A stretch of DNA of 64,000 nucleotides from Astragalus membranaceus (taxonomy: Eukaryota; Streptophyta; Magnoliopsida; Fabales; Fabaceae), in assembly GCA_039519185.1 (NCBI GenBank), contig CM076846.1:223436659-223500658 (forward strand), given 5' to 3'. Shown here piece by piece: positions 22,492 to 34,913 of this stretch. The notes below the pieces were generated by a model. That model was not told the origin of the DNA. It did not search any database and saw nothing but the letters and a program-made list of their open reading frames with translations. The first letter of the stretch is position 1. Every line of letters starts with the position of its first letter. Both the position numbers and the translations under genes were made by a program.

Positions 22492-23846
22492 TGATAACAC
22501 TTTTTCGTAACAGTGTTATACTCGTTCTAATACAGTAGTATTAGGTATCGTATCAACAGGGACTTGGTGATATTATCAGCCGTTCGATTAGATTTTCAAA
22601 TCTTAAGTTAGGAAAAGAAAGTTGTTTGTTGTTTTGTAAACTTCGAAACTAAAAGCGATAATTTGATAAAGTAAAGTAACAAGTGATAGAAAGATGTCGA
22701 GATTAGATTTCATTAACTTATTCCAATGCATTTAACTGATTCATATATATAACTCTATTTTACTCATTAATTTATCATCACCATATCATCCAACTTAACT
22801 AATTCCTTAGGTTAAGTGAAATCAACAACTAGTTTGCATAAATAAAGATTCCTCAACCATTTAAGCAAATAGTAGCATTAAGATTAGGTGATATATTGAC
22901 TAGAAAACGTGATTCTATTCCTAGATATCAAGCTTAATAGGTGATTGAATTTAAGACACAACCAAAAGCTTATTTTCCAATACAATTTTAGATTCAAAGA
23001 TCAAGTATAGGTGATCAAACTATAACAAGCATTAAGCACAAAATTCAATCACTAAATCAATTCGTAAAACGAGATATATATTACTGAATTAGGTTCAATA
23101 CATGGATATAAGATAACTAAACCTAACCTCAACAAAAGAGAGTTTAGCTACTCATTTTCATGATAGCTATGATACAAAATAAAAAGAGATGAAAAACCTC
23201 AAGAATGTAGCACCCTTGATCCCTCAAGATGATGCTCCAAGCTTCAATTCTTCAGTTCCTTTTGATCACTCATTCAGTGTATGACTATGTATTTCAAAAT
23301 ATGATGCTCTTAAAGTTCAGAAATGAAGTCCCTTTTATAGGAAAAATTGTTAGCTAAGCTAAGGTCTGTTGTCACTTAGCTAACAAATGGTGTGTTGTTG
23401 CCTTTGCATTCCTTTTCTTGTTAGCTAAGCTAAGGGTTAAGATTGCTTAGCTAACAAGACTTGTGTTGCATTCTCCTTCTTCTTAGCTAAGCTAATGCTT
23501 GATGTTGCTTAGCTACAAAATTGTGTGTTGCATTATCCTTCTTGTTAGCTAAGCTAAGGCTTGATGTTGCTTAGCTACAAAATTGTGTGTTGCATTATCC
23601 TTCTTGTTAGCTTTAGCTGCTACCAGTATCTTCTGATTTTGTTTCTTTTTTGCTTTTCTTTAGGCCTTGCTTAACACCTAACTGCACAACTTTTCATATA
23701 AAAGGATAACTTCATAAAAGACACATGCATTTACTATTTTTGTAATATTCACTAATATTTATGGAAAAAGTTCAATTAATTTGTTTCTAAGTCAAATAAG
23801 TGCTTGTAAATTCTTTAGAAATTTGATGTAAATCAAGCACTTATCA
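22492..23846 (-). repeat. RE4 3' LTR
   Basis: 1355 bases, with four copies of a roughly 62-base unit that begins TTAGCTAAGCTAA (23348-23620). A TATA box, TATAAAAG, lies on the minus strand at 23339-23332, directly downstream of the array. Confidence 0.85.
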
Positions 23847-25275
23847 AACTCTCCCCAACTTAGAATTTTGTTTGTCTCCAAACAAAAAGTCCAAGATTTC
23901 AGTTTTTAAGTGGGGGGATGGTTTTTAAACAATCAAAAAGAATTGCATGATATTTCTTCATTTCACCAAACTTGATAATTTAAAGAGGAAACTTTGTTTT
24001 ATGGTATTTTTACATATGAGAACATAATTTCCCTACACTTGCAATACAATTCTGAAAAATTTCAAATGTACTCAATCAATTGTCAGTCAATCAGAAAACA
24101 ACATCCTCACATAAAAGTGTATCTCTCAAAGGTGAGTGTTTCTCTCAATTCAATAATTGAATTCACAAAAGTCAATTTTGTTATCTGTCTCCTCAACTGT
24201 AAAAATCATATGTTCAAACATGGATCACTAAGGTCTTTTGAGGCTTGTAATGGGGCTTGGCTACAAACAGATTTGGTTTTTCTGGATATTCAAAAGAACC
24301 TAAAAGGTCTAAGAGAGCAATCAAAAGTAGTTTATTCAATTAATTCACACCCTCATTTCCTTCTTTCCTTTCAACCAAACATCTTTTGTTTTTGATTTAC
24401 CGTAAATGTCTCTTCTTCTTTCTTTCATTTCCTTTTTCTTCTTTTTTTTTCATTTGCATTTGTTGTTGTTGTTGTGTATAAACTTTAGATGAGAAGATTA
24501 TGGTTTTTCAACTCATTCCTTTTTCGCCACATTCCTTATTGTTAGTACCACTCTACCATTCCAAAGAACCTTTCCCCCCAACTTGAATATAACCAACTCA
24601 TGAGTACTCTCTTATCCTAATAGGTATGGGAGAGATTATTTGTTTTTCTTTTAAGGCTTAAAGGGTTATATACAAGAAGAAATTTTATTTTTCGGCTCAA
24701 AAGGGGTGATCAAAGGATTTAATTTCAAGGTTGGCTTTTTGGCTAAGTGGCTTAAATGAAACAGATGCCTTGATCATATCCATGTATCACATATAACTCT
24801 AACAGTAGGAGACTCAAGCAAAACCAACAAAGTGAAAACAATTATGACTCTCATTTTAAGTGTTTAGGATGCACACAACTCACTTGGCTTTAGGTTATGC
24901 ATTTCCTGATATCAAACAATTTCTTGATTTCATCTTCAAAATTTCATTCAAGATTTTTGACAAGATATAAACATTTATGCTCACAATGCACACAACCACT
25001 AATTCACATTGTTCCCTTTCAAAAAATTCAAAGATTGATCATGCAATTAAGTTGATTTTTCAAAAACCAAATCATTTCAAAAAGCTCTTTCCTATTTAGA
25101 CAACTACAAACTAGAAAATATATTTAACAGTATTTAATCAACCCTAAAGGTATTCAAAACATAACTCAGTACCAAAAGTATTTAGCAAAATGATAGTTAA
25201 GAAAATTAGGTTGCCTCCCAATAAGCGCTTCTTTAACGTCACTAGCTTGATGCATGATTTTGGTTTTAAGGATTT
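23847..25275 (-). other. RE4 region between pol and 3' LTR
   Basis: About 1.4 kb without a recognisable coding region on the element strand; Athila elements often carry an env-like gene here. It begins after the pol stop with a conserved hairpin (25206-25248). It ends with the polypurine tract AAGTTGGGGAGAGTT beside the LTR (about 23847-23861). The plus-strand ORF at 23994-24395 is taken as chance. Confidence 0.6.
25206..25248 (-). other. Conserved post-pol hairpin motif, RE4 copy
   Basis: On the minus strand, 28 bases after the pol stop, TAGTGACGTTAAAGAAGCGC is followed by the hairpin ATTGGG-AGGCAA-CCTAAT. The same 20 bases, the AGGCAA loop and a six-base stem recur in RE6 at 59284-59323, where the second stem pair is G-C instead of T-A. 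Confidence 0.75.
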
Positions 25276-28200
25276 TTAAGATAGATCACCATGGCAATCC
25301 TCTCCCAAATAAGGTTTTAATCTTTGTCCGTTCACAATCCAAGTTCTTTTCGAGGAAGGTTCCTCTAGTTCAATTGCCCCATAGGGCTTAACTTCTTTAA
25401 TTGTGAAAGGACCAGACCATTTGGATTTCAATTTACCAGGAAACAATTTCAACCTAGAATTAAACAATAGAACCTGTTGTCCTGGCCTGAATTCTCTTTT
25501 GAGAATCTTCTTGTCGTGATATTTCTTGACTTTTTGCTTGTACAATTTGGATGACTCATAGGCTTGACACCTAAGTTCTTCCAATTCATGTAGTTGCACC
25601 TTTCTTTTTTCACCTGCCTTCTTTAAATCAAAGTTCAACAGCTTTAAAGCCCAATAGGCTTTGTGTTCCAACTCCACTGGAAGGTGGCATGATTTTCCAT
25701 ATATCATTTGGAAGGGCGTAAAACCTATTGGTGACTTGAAAGCTGTTCTATAAGCCCATAGTGCTTCATCAAGTTTAGAGGACCAATCTTTTCTAGAAAG
25801 AGAGACAGTTTTTCTAAAATCCTCTTAGTTTTCCTATTTGATACCTCAGCTTGACCATTGGTCTGAGGGTGATAGGGTGAAGCAACTTAATTTGTGTCTT
25901 ACTCCATAATGTTCTAAAGCTTTTGCTAATTGTAGATTGCAAAAATGTGACCCCCCATCACTGATGAGTACTCTTAGAGTACCAAAACGGGTGAAAATGT
26001 TTTTCTTTAAAAATTTTACTACCGTTTTGCCATCAGCTTTGGGGCAAGCAATAGCTTCAACCCATTTGGAAACATAATCAACTGCCACTAGAATATATTC
26101 ATTTGAAAACGAAGATGGCAATGGTCCAACGAAATCAATGCCCCAACAATCAAAAACTTCAATTTCTAAAATGGTTTGCAAGGGCATTTCATTTCTCTTG
26201 GATATTGTACCACTCCTTTGACAGTTATCACATTTCTGTGCATGTTCATATGCATCTTTAAAAATTGAGGGCCAGAAAAAACCTGATTGGAGAACCTTTG
26301 CTGCAGTCCTCTCTCCATTGTAGTGTCCTCCATAAGGTGAATTGTGGCAGTGCCACAAGATGTTTGCAGATTCTTCTTTGGTTACACATCTCTTCAAGAT
26401 ATTGTCTACTCCAATTTTGAACAGATGAGGATCATCCCAAACATAGTGTGTTGCGTCTTTGAGGAATTTCTTCTTTTGATGCCAATTTAAATCGGGCATT
26501 ACACCTGCTCCCTTGAAATTTGCTAAGTCAGCAAACCAGGGTCTTTCCTGTACAACTAATAATTTTTCATCAGGAAATTCATCAGAAATTTCTTTCTCTC
26601 TTACTGTCACCTCTTCATTTATTAATCTAGAAAGATGGTCTGCAACCAAATTCTCTCTACCAGCTTTGTCTTTGATTTCTAAGTCAAATTCTTGTAACAA
26701 CAAAATCCATCTAATCAATCTTGGTTTAGAATCTGATTTAGTCAATAAATACTTAATTGCTGCATGATCAGTATATATCACAACTTTTGAACCTATCAGA
26801 TAAGATCTAAATTTCTCTAATGCATACACTATTGCTAGCAATTCTTTTTCTGTAGTTGCATAATTAATTTGAGCTTCATTTAAAACCTTGCTAGCATAAT
26901 GTATGGCATAAAAGATTTTGTCTTTCCTTTGACCCAAAACTGCTCCTACAGCATAATCACTTGCATCACACATTAATTCAAAATCAAGATTCCAATTAGG
27001 TGCAATGATTATAAGTGCAGAAATCAGTTTTTCTTTTAAAGATTCAAAAGCGTTTAAACAAGAATTATCAAACCGGAATGGTGTTTCTTTGTTGAGCAGA
27101 TTGCTCAATGGCTTGGCAATTTTTGAGAAGTCTTGGATAAAACGTCTGTAACATGTCCAAGACAACTTCTAATGCCTTTCACATTTGTTGGTGGAGGAAG
27201 TTTTTCAATCACCTCCACTTTTGCTTTATCAACCTCTATGCCTTTGGAAGATATCTTATGGCCAAGTACAATTCCTTCTGTCACCATGAAGTGACATTTC
27301 TCCCAATTTAAAACCAAGTTAGTTTCCATGCGCCGCTTCAGTACGGTGTCTAAATTTGTCAAGCATAAATCAAAAGATGGTCCAAAAATAGAGAAATCAT
27401 CCATAAAGACCTCAATACATTTTTCTACCAAATCTGAGAAAATTGCCAACATACATCTTTGAAATGTCGCTGGTGCATTACATAGTCCAAATGGCATTTT
27501 TCTATAAGCAAAAACACCAAATGGACATGTGAATGCAGTTTTCTCCCTGATCTTCAGGATTTACTGCAATTTGGTTATATCCTGAGCAACCATCTAAAAA
27601 GCAATAAAAAGCCTGACCAGATAATCTTTCTAGCATCTGATCCATGAAGGGTAGTGGAAAACGAGGGTGTTCGTGGGTCGGTTTGGATCAGATTTGACCA
27701 AATCCTTTGCCCGAACCAATGATAATTATTCGGTTTGGGTTGGTTCGGATTTTACATTTTTTGCTCCAAAATCCGAACCAAACCGAACCGATATTGGACG
27801 GGTTGGTTTGGATTGGGCTCACGGGTTATTCACTAAAATATTATTTTTCTAAAATATAAAAAAAAAACACTTTTTTATGATATTCCAACACTTTAAATAG
27901 CTAAAAAAATTGAAAATCACACGAAATCAAACTCAAATCCACTAATAGTCTTCCCATTCATAGTATTAAAATTTTACAACTTAATCATAAATTATTAAGG
28001 TAAAAATTCTAAGCAAATAAAATCGTGTGCATCTAAAATTACAAAATTGTTATGACGTAATATGGGTTGGTTCGGGTTCGCGGATTTGATTTTTAAAATC
28101 CGTTGCCCGATCCAAACAACTACGGGTTGGTTTGGATTTGTTCGATTTTGACCCGAACACGAAAAATATCTGAACCAAACATATTGGTTTGGATTGGATC

Positions 28201-28508
28201 GTGGGTTGGTTTGGATTTGCCCAAACCACTGAACACCCCTAGTTGGAAAATGATCCTTTCTAGTTGCGTTGTTCAGCTTCCGGTAGTCAATGCACATTCT
28301 CCATCCGGCATCCTTGTTGTTTTTGATGACTGTCATTCCACCCTTCTTTGGTACCACCTGCACAGGACTAACCCAAGAACTGTCAGAAATAGGATAAATC
28401 ATACATGCGTCTAGGAGTTTCACGACCTCTTTTCTGACTACTTCTTTCATTGTAGGATTTAAACGACGCTGTGATTGAGCCACTAGTTTGAAATCCTTTT
28501 CTCCATCA
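25276..28508 (-). pseudogene. RE4 pol: RT, RNase H, integrase, multiply broken
   Basis: The RT N-part (28508 to 28242) contains VSPVQVVPKKGG and RMCIDYRKLNNATRKDHFP, then hAT-A interrupts. RT resumes at 27661 with FLDGCSGYNQI and MPFGLCNAPATFQRCM, and has the catalytic FMDDFSI near 27400. RNase H has DASDYAVGAVL, TDHAAIKYLL and ENLVADHLSRL (27000-26600). Integrase has a zinc-binding region ending CDNCQRSG, and core motifs WGIDFVGPLP and ISDGGSHF. The third acidic residue survives only in another frame (QTNGQAEVSNR, near 25840). The integrase C-terminal part is 25707-25276. Frameshifts lie near 28505, 27545, 27150 and 25885. Confidence 0.85.
27662..28241. mobile_element. hAT-A: non-autonomous hAT-like element inside RE4 RT
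   Basis: It has a right terminus GAACACCCCTA and a worn left terminus CGAGGGTGTTC. The flanks are GTGGAAAA on the left and TTGGAAAA on the right, an 8-base duplication with one mismatch. The arms are full of GGTTTGGATT and CCGAACC words. It splits the RT motif DHFP from LPFMDQ. No coding content was seen. Confidence 0.8.
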
Positions 28509-31209
28509 TGATTTTGTGCATGCAGTATGAAGGGATAATTCCCTTGATATCAGCTAAGGTCCAACCAATAGCTTCTTTATTTACTTTCAACACTTTGATT
28601 AGCTGCTTCTCCTCATTGCTGGATAAGGAATTGCTGATAATTACCGGTTTGTTGCTTCCATCTTCAAGAAACACATACTTTAGGTGAGAAGGCAACACCT
28701 TTAACTTCGGCTTCTGCTCATTTGATTTCTTATCACCAGCTTGTAATTCTTCTAGAACTACCTGATGAGAAGGAATCTCTTTTGAAATATCAAGATCCTT
28801 CAGGTACTTCTCAATTTCTTTTTCTTCCTCTTCATTCAGTTCATCAAAGGCATTGATTAAAGCTTTTTCTAGAGGACTTGGAGAATGTATTTGCTTCTTG
28901 GCTTCATAAATGAGTTTATCTATGGCATCAATCTTGAAGCAACTTCCTTTATCTTTGGGATGGTGCATCGCTTCAAACACATTGAAATTTACCTCTTCGC
29001 CCTGCACTCTGACTTTTAATTGGCCATCATCAACATCAATGATGACCTTTGCAGTTTTCATAAATGGTCTCCCCAATATCAAAGGAACTTCTACATCTTC
29101 CTCCATATCCATTACTACAAAATCGACTGGAAACATAAACTTGTCCACTTTCACAAGGACATCTTCTACCACACCATGAGGTTGTTTGACAGTTCTATCA
29201 GCCAGCTGTAGTGTCATTCTAGTTGGCCTTACCTCCAAGTCTCCAATTCTCTCCAGCATAGAGAGAGGCATTAAGTTAATGCTAGCCCCAAGATCCATAA
29301 GAGCTTTACCTACTGAAAGATTGCCAATTGTGACTGGTAGTGTGAAGCTCCCTGGATCCTTAGACTTTAGAGGTAAGGATTTTTGAATTATTACACTGCA
29401 ACCTGCTTCTAGTTCAATTGTGTCTTCTTCAATGAATCTCCTCTTCTTGGTGAGTAATTCTTTCATGAATTTTGCATATGTAGGCATCTGCTCTAAGGCT
29501 TCAGAAAATGGGATATTGATTTGCAATCTTTTGAATGTCTCCATAAACCTTGCAAATTGCATTTCTTTATCCTTTTTAGTTGGCCCATGAGGGTAAGGTA
29601 GATTTTTCACTGGTGAGCTCTTCACTCCATTTTTTTCTCCTTCTACCTCATACTTCTTTCTCTTTTCATTTTTCTTTTCTTTTTCTATTTTTTCTTTTTC
29701 TACTACATTTTCTTCTTTATTTACAATCTCTTTATTTTCTCCCTCAACACTCTCCTCAACAGCTAAATTATCCCCAATACCTTTTCCAATTGTGATGCCA
29801 CTCCTTGTTGTTATGGCTTTGCAATGTTCATTCGGATTGGTTTGAGTATTTGCAGAGAAGCCTCCTACTTTTGACTCAGATAACTGTTTTGCTAGCTGTC
29901 CAACCTGTATTTCAAGATTTTTAATTGAAGCATCAGTATTCTTTTGGTTAGACATACTTACTTGCATAAACTGCGTGAGAGTTTCCTCCAATTTTGAAGT
30001 TTTGTCTTGAATTGCCGGATGTTGGTTATACTGCTGGTATGGAGTTTGTCTAGCTGATGGTCCTGCTTCCTGTTTCCACCCTTGATTAAAATTTTGATTA
30101 TTGCCTCTGGGATAGTTGTAATTCTGAAATTGCCCTTGTCTTGGTTGATTTCCCATGTACTTTGCCTCCTCATTTGGTAGACAATAACCTGCAGGGTGAT
30201 CGATCTCACAGCCATCACATCTCATAGCTTGTTGTTTTGATGTTGTCTCCTGCATACCCTTCAACTGCTGTGGTAAGGCGGCCATCTGCTTTGTAAGCTC
30301 TTCCAATTGCTGAGTCAATAACTTGTTTTGGGCCAAAATTGCATCATTGGTGCCCAATTCAATCACTCCTCTCTTAGTTGAAGAACCTTTGTTGTAATGA
30401 CTCTGATGATCATTAGTAGCCATAGACTCGATGATCTGGATAGCTTCTGCGGGACTTTTTGCCATTAGAGACCCTCCCGCAGTTGCGTCAAGTAACAACT
30501 TTGGTTGTTGAAGAAGTCCATTGCGGAACATGTGTACTTGCGTTTGTTCATCAAATCCATGATTTGGACATCTCCTCAGCAATGATTTGTACCTCTCCCG
30601 GGCTTCACACAAGGTTTCATTGGCTGCCAGTGTAAATACTGAAATAGCAGTTTTAGCATCCATTAATCTGGATTGAGGAAAATACCTGGCCATGAATTTT
30701 TCTTCCAATTGGTTCCAATTGGATAAGGTAGTTTGAGGTTGATCCAAGAACCAATCTTTGGCTTTTCCAATTAATGAGAAAGGGAATAGCCTCAGAAAAT
30801 TGGTTTCTTCTTCTTGCTCTGTTGCTCCCAATGTTCCACATAGCTCATAGAGTTTGATGAGATGAGCATATGGGTCTTCATGATCAAGACCTGCATAAGG
30901 GTTAGCATATAAAAGTTGGAGCAAACCGGTTTTCATTTCTGTTGTCTTTGCTCCTTCTTGATTCCCAGTTCTAGCAAGTTTTGTCAGATACCTAGGACTA
31001 TTGTGAGCAAACGCTCCTCCTGGTGCTGCCATTGGTTCCTTTTGAGCTTCGGATGAAGTTGAAGTCGAAGTTGAGGACTCCTTTTGTTGTTGTCTTTGCT
31101 TAGCTAGTTGCTTTTTCTTTCTTGTCTTGCTATTGTTTTTCCTAGCCGCTTTCTCGATTTCTGGATCAAACAATAGTTGCTCGATGCGAGTCTTACCTCG
31201 CATAAACAA
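28483..31209 (-). CDS. RE4 gag-protease
   Basis: A 908-residue frame starting FMRGKTRIEQLLFDPEIEK. A basic N-terminus is followed by the gag core (FLRLFPFSLIGKAKDWFLD, NWNQLEEKFMARYFPQSR), a CCHC-like knuckle CDGCEIDHPAGYC, and a Glu/Lys-rich linker (residues about 490-530). The retroviral-type aspartic protease has active site ALMDLGASINLMP and the later ILGRPFMKTA. It runs into the start of RT (SHLKYVFLEDG) and stops at a frameshift near 28505. The gag and protease closely resemble RE6, showing that both belong to one broad Athila-like group. Confidence 0.85.
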   Translation of the reverse strand: MFMRGKTRIEQLLFDPEIEKAARKNNSKTRKKKQLAKQRQQQKESSTSTSTSSEAQKEPMAAPGGAFAHNSPRYLTKLARTGNQEGAKTTEMKTGLLQLLYANPYAGLDHEDPYAHLIKLYELCGTLGATEQEEETNFLRLFPFSLIGKAKDWFLDQPQTTLSNWNQLEEKFMARYFPQSRLMDAKTAISVFTLAANETLCEARERYKSLLRRCPNHGFDEQTQVHMFRNGLLQQPKLLLDATAGGSLMAKSPAEAIQIIESMATNDHQSHYNKGSSTKRGVIELGTNDAILAQNKLLTQQLEELTKQMAALPQQLKGMQETTSKQQAMRCDGCEIDHPAGYCLPNEEAKYMGNQPRQGQFQNYNYPRGNNQNFNQGWKQEAGPSARQTPYQQYNQHPAIQDKTSKLEETLTQFMQVSMSNQKNTDASIKNLEIQVGQLAKQLSESKVGGFSANTQTNPNEHCKAITTRSGITIGKGIGDNLAVEESVEGENKEIVNKEENVVEKEKIEKEKKNEKRKKYEVEGEKNGVKSSPVKNLPYPHGPTKKDKEMQFARFMETFKRLQINIPFSEALEQMPTYAKFMKELLTKKRRFIEEDTIELEAGCSVIIQKSLPLKSKDPGSFTLPVTIGNLSVGKALMDLGASINLMPLSMLERIGDLEVRPTRMTLQLADRTVKQPHGVVEDVLVKVDKFMFPVDFVVMDMEEDVEVPLILGRPFMKTAKVIIDVDDGQLKVRVQGEEVNFNVFEAMHHPKDKGSCFKIDAIDKLIYEAKKQIHSPSPLEKALINAFDELNEEEEKEIEKYLKDLDISKEIPSHQVVLEELQAGDKKSNEQKPKLKVLPSHLKYVFLEDGSNKPVIISNSLSSNEEKQLIKVLKVNKEAIGWTLADIKGIIPSYCMHKIMMEKRISN

Positions 31210-31336
31210 AATTTCAGCAACTAAACAAACAAATTAGTCAAACAAAAGGTTTTAAAATTAAATAAGTTTTATTTACAAATATACTTGCTTAAGATCATAA
31301 AAATCTATTGCAATGCTTAAATATCTAGCGCAAGTT

Positions 31337-31352
31337 CCCGGCAACGGCGCCA
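31337..31352 (-). other. RE4 primer binding site (tRNA-Asp)
   Basis: TGGCGCCGTTGCCGGG on the minus strand, next to the 5' LTR, complementary to the tRNA-Asp 3' end. Confidence 0.85.
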
Positions 31353-31357
31353 AATTT

Positions 31358-32945
31358 TGATAACACTTTTTCGTAACAGTGCTATACTCGTTCTAATACA
31401 GTAGTATTAAGTATCGTATCCACAGGGACTTGGTGATATTATCAGCCGTTCGATTAGATTTTCAAATCTTAAGTTAGGAAAAGAAAGTTGTTTGTTGTTT
31501 TGTAAACTTCGAAACTAAAAGCGATAATTTGATAAAGTAAAGTAACAAGTGATAGAAAGATGTTGAGATTAGATTTCATTAACTTATTCCAATGCATTTA
31601 ACTGATTCATATATATAACTCTATTTTACTCATTAATTTATCATCACCATATCATCCAACTTAACTAATTCCTTAGGTTAAGTGAAATCAACAACTAGTT
31701 TGCATAAATAAAGATTCCTCAACTATTTAAGCAAATAGTAGCATTAAGATTAGGTGATATATTGACTAGAAAACGTGATTCTATTCCTAGATATCAAGCT
31801 TAATAGGTGATTGAATTTAAGGCACAACCAAAAGCTTATTTTCCAATACAACTTTAGATTCAAGGATCAAGTATAGGTGATCAAACTATAACAAGCATTA
31901 AACACAAAATTCAATCACTAAATCAATTCGTAAAACGAGATATATATTACTGAATTAGGTTCAATACATGGATATAAGATAACTAAACCTAACCTCAACA
32001 AAAGAGAGTTTAGCTACTCATTTTCATGATAGCTATGATACAAAATAAAAAGAGATGAAAAACCTCAAGAATGTAGCACCCTTGATCCCTCAAGATGATG
32101 CTCCAAGCTTCAATTCTTCAGTTCCTTTTGATCTCTCCTTCAGTGTATGACTATGTATTTCAAAATATGATGCTCTTAAAGTTCAGAAATGAAGTCCCTT
32201 TTATAGGAAAAATTGTTAGCTAAGCTAAGGTCTGTTGTCGCTTAGCTAACAAATGGTGTGTTGTTGCCTTTGCATTCCTTTTCTTGTTAGCTAAGCTAAG
32301 GGTTAAGATTGCTTAGCTAACAAGACTTGTGTTGCATTCTCCTTCTTCTTAGCTAAGCTAATGCTTGATGTTGCTTAGCTACAAAATTGTGTGTTGCATT
32401 ATCCTTATTGTTAGCTAAGCTAAGGCTTGATGTTGCTTAGCTACAAAATTGTGTGTTGCATTCTCTTTATTTTTAGCTAAGCTAAGAAATGGAGTTGCTT
32501 AGCTAACAATAGCCACCTTTACTTTCTCTCTCTTGTTAGCTAAGCTAAGATATGAAGTTGCTTAGCTAACAGTAACCGCCTTTACTTTCTCTCTCTTGAT
32601 AGCTAAGCTAAGACATGAAGTTGTTTGGCTAACAAAAGGTGTGTAGCCTCTTCCGATGTGCCTCTTTCTTCACGGTGAAGCAACGCTATTCTGGTTAAGC
32701 GAATGTTAGCTTTAGCTGCTACTAGTATCTTCTGATTTTGCTTCTTTTTTGCTTTTCTTTAGGCCTTGCTTAACACCTAACTGCACAACTTTTCATATAA
32801 AAGGATAACTTCATAAAAGACACATGCATTTACTATTTTTGTAATATTCACTAATATTTATGGAAAAAGTTCAATTAATTTGTTTTTAAGTCAAATAAGT
32901 GCTTGTAAATTCTTTAGAAATTTGATGTAAATCAAGCACTTATCA
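31358..32945 (-). repeat. RE4 5' LTR
   Basis: 1588 bases. Seven tandem units of about 62 bases at 32216-32640 each begin with TTAGCTAAGCTAA and contain a second TTAGCTA. The array is immediately upstream (minus strand) of the TATA box TATAAAAG at 32205-32198. It is longer than the 3' LTR because of three additional units plus about 50 bases. Confidence 0.85.
32198..32205 (-). promoter_or_regulatory. RE4 LTR TATA box
   Basis: TATAAAAG on the minus strand begins about 11 bases after the TTAGCTAAGCTAA array ends. This is the likely core promoter. Confidence 0.55.
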
Positions 32946-34653
32946 ATGATACATTAAAACAATCAAACACAACACTATACTATAATTAAAGGCTAATGTT
33001 AGCAACTTGCAAATGATTTTCCAACAGCCTTTGACAGGAGGAAAGTGTTTCCATTAGTTATTAGACTTATAGCATGTGTAACTTAACCCCTTATTAATCC
33101 CGATGAAAAAATTCAGCCATAAGGGTCCTTATTTATTACACGAATAAAGTTCTAAAACTACACTAAATATTATTGCTATATGGCATGTGTAACTTAACCC
33201 AAAGCATTTTTTATGCTATTCATGTTACCCTTTCTTTCCTAGAAAAATGATACTAAATTTTTTGGCCGTTGATAATTACCAAATTTCTTAAAGTGTCATT
33301 CTGCAGACACTCACTTTTCTATATACCAATGTATTTTTCAGACATCTACCTTTTATTAGAGTGAAATATATCAAATTTTTGCAATTGAACTTGTGAATAT
33401 TTTTCTTTTCTTGGACCTTTCAGTATCCAGAAGTAATAATCCAAAACTTCACTTATAGGAAACCAAACTCCTTTCCATTTGAGCTATTAAGTTTGTGGAT
33501 ATGCCATCAATGTCAAACTAGGTTGAATAATAATTAAAACAACCAAAGAAATTTCATGTACTACTCAGAAGCTATTTTTATTTTTTGATCATATTATCAT
33601 TTTCTTTGGAAACAGGACAATGTCATGCAATTATATTATCTTCAATTGCTTTAGTCTTTTTTCCACGGTTGCTATACTTTCACTCTAGTTAGATCAATAC
33701 TAGCCGCTTAAGTGAGGAGTATGAGAAATGCGTAGAAGAGTTTCTAGAGTTTGCAGATGAAAGGCTGGGAATATGTTTGGGACTGAAAAGTAAGGAGAAA
33801 TGGCCACAAACGTCTTTTGACCATTAAGCTTTGAGATTTTGTGGAACACCAGTAGGTTCTTTATTATTTCAAATGACAAATAAGGATGAAGCTTACTATG
33901 AGGTAAAGACAGGTAGGTCACTTAATACATGGATTTTGTATTAGAGTAAGATAAATTAGTTTTAACTATATAGTTATACACTGATAATCAATTAATACAA
34001 GTTCTTAATAGTCATTGTTGTCAAAAAAAAGTTCGTAATAGTCACATCCATTGTTTTTGTTTTAATCTTGATCATTTATGGTTAGATTCAATGGTCAAGA
34101 TATAGTTCACACTCAAATAAATAACATTCCCACCTGATATATCTCCTGCACATATGCACGCAGGCAAAATGATTTAGTTTTGAAGCATTATCAATACACA
34201 AAGATGTTACATGGTAATGATAGGGAGGTGTTTTAAAACACTAGTTATGTGTTGTTATGAAAAGCAAAAGAATGGTCATTACTGTTTGTTTCTGTCCCAT
34301 ATCTCAATTGCTTGGTCACATGGTAATGATAGGGGGGGTGTTTTAAAACCTAAACCGGTGATTGACTTGGCGTGGCTAGTTTCACTAGTCGAGTCGGTGA
34401 GTTACTCGCCGTGACAAGGTAGGTATACATTAATTTTAAAGTAAGAGTATAGCTTTAGCGTGTGTTTGGGAGTTTGGAGAGGAGAGGATGAGAGGACATG
34501 AGACTAATAGTGTTAATTTTTTTGGTGATGGATCCCCCTAGAAAATGTACAAGACTTCTTTCTTTTCAACTTGACAATAAATAATAACACTTATTTCTGT
34601 GTAGAAATGACATGTAAAAGAATGGTTACTATTGATTGTGTGTCTCGTATAGG
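32946..34653. other. Intergenic, with copies of segments seen at 17.9-18.8 kb and of the PLD 3' end
   Basis: No gene. Segments at 33755-33905, 33934-34015 and 34493-34520 match 17923-18080, 18635-18720 and 18749-18775 with scattered differences. The phrase GGTAATGATAGGG, which encodes the PLD C-terminus on the minus strand, recurs near 34214 and 34323. At the second site, 3' UTR-like sequence (AAAGAATGG...) accompanies it. Confidence 0.5.
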
Positions 34654-34913
34654 TTAAGTGGTAATGATAGGGGGTAATAATTTTGATCTTCTTCCCCTCA
34701 CTAGAGATTTTGTATCAGGAAAATGATCCCCACCATTAGCCAAGTCCTCCACAGATCCATCTTGTGTTACTTTTATAGGATAAGTTACAAGGTGCACACC
34801 TTCCATGTCCACAATTTCTTCACTACTATAGATTCCCCACATTTTATCTCCTATTAACCTTATTCTTTGCACACATTCCAAACTTTCTGGCTCTAAAAAT
34901 AACTTCTCAGCAC

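Larger units (their letters stand above)
22492..32945 (-). mobile_element. RE4: Athila-like Ty3/gypsy retrotransposon, decayed
   Basis: Both LTRs are present (5' LTR 31358-32945, 3' LTR 22492-23846), each reading TGATAAGTGC...GTTATCA on the element strand, with a tRNA-Asp primer site and a polypurine tract. Order: gag-protease, RT, RNase H, integrase. No env-like ORF is visible. Several single-base frameshifts and the hAT-A insertion disable pol. The LTRs differ by about 15 substitutions by eye and by repeat number (four versus seven units). The flanks CGGAG and ATGAT do not match, so no target duplication remains. Confidence 0.85.

Noticed and set aside
23994..24395. 133-residue plus-strand ORF in RE4 as an env-like or extra gene
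   Set aside because: It is antisense to the element, AT-rich, and lacks signal peptide, membrane segments or similarity to known extra ORFs.
22487..32950. Target duplication for RE4
   Set aside because: The flanking five bases on each side do not match, so none can be claimed.
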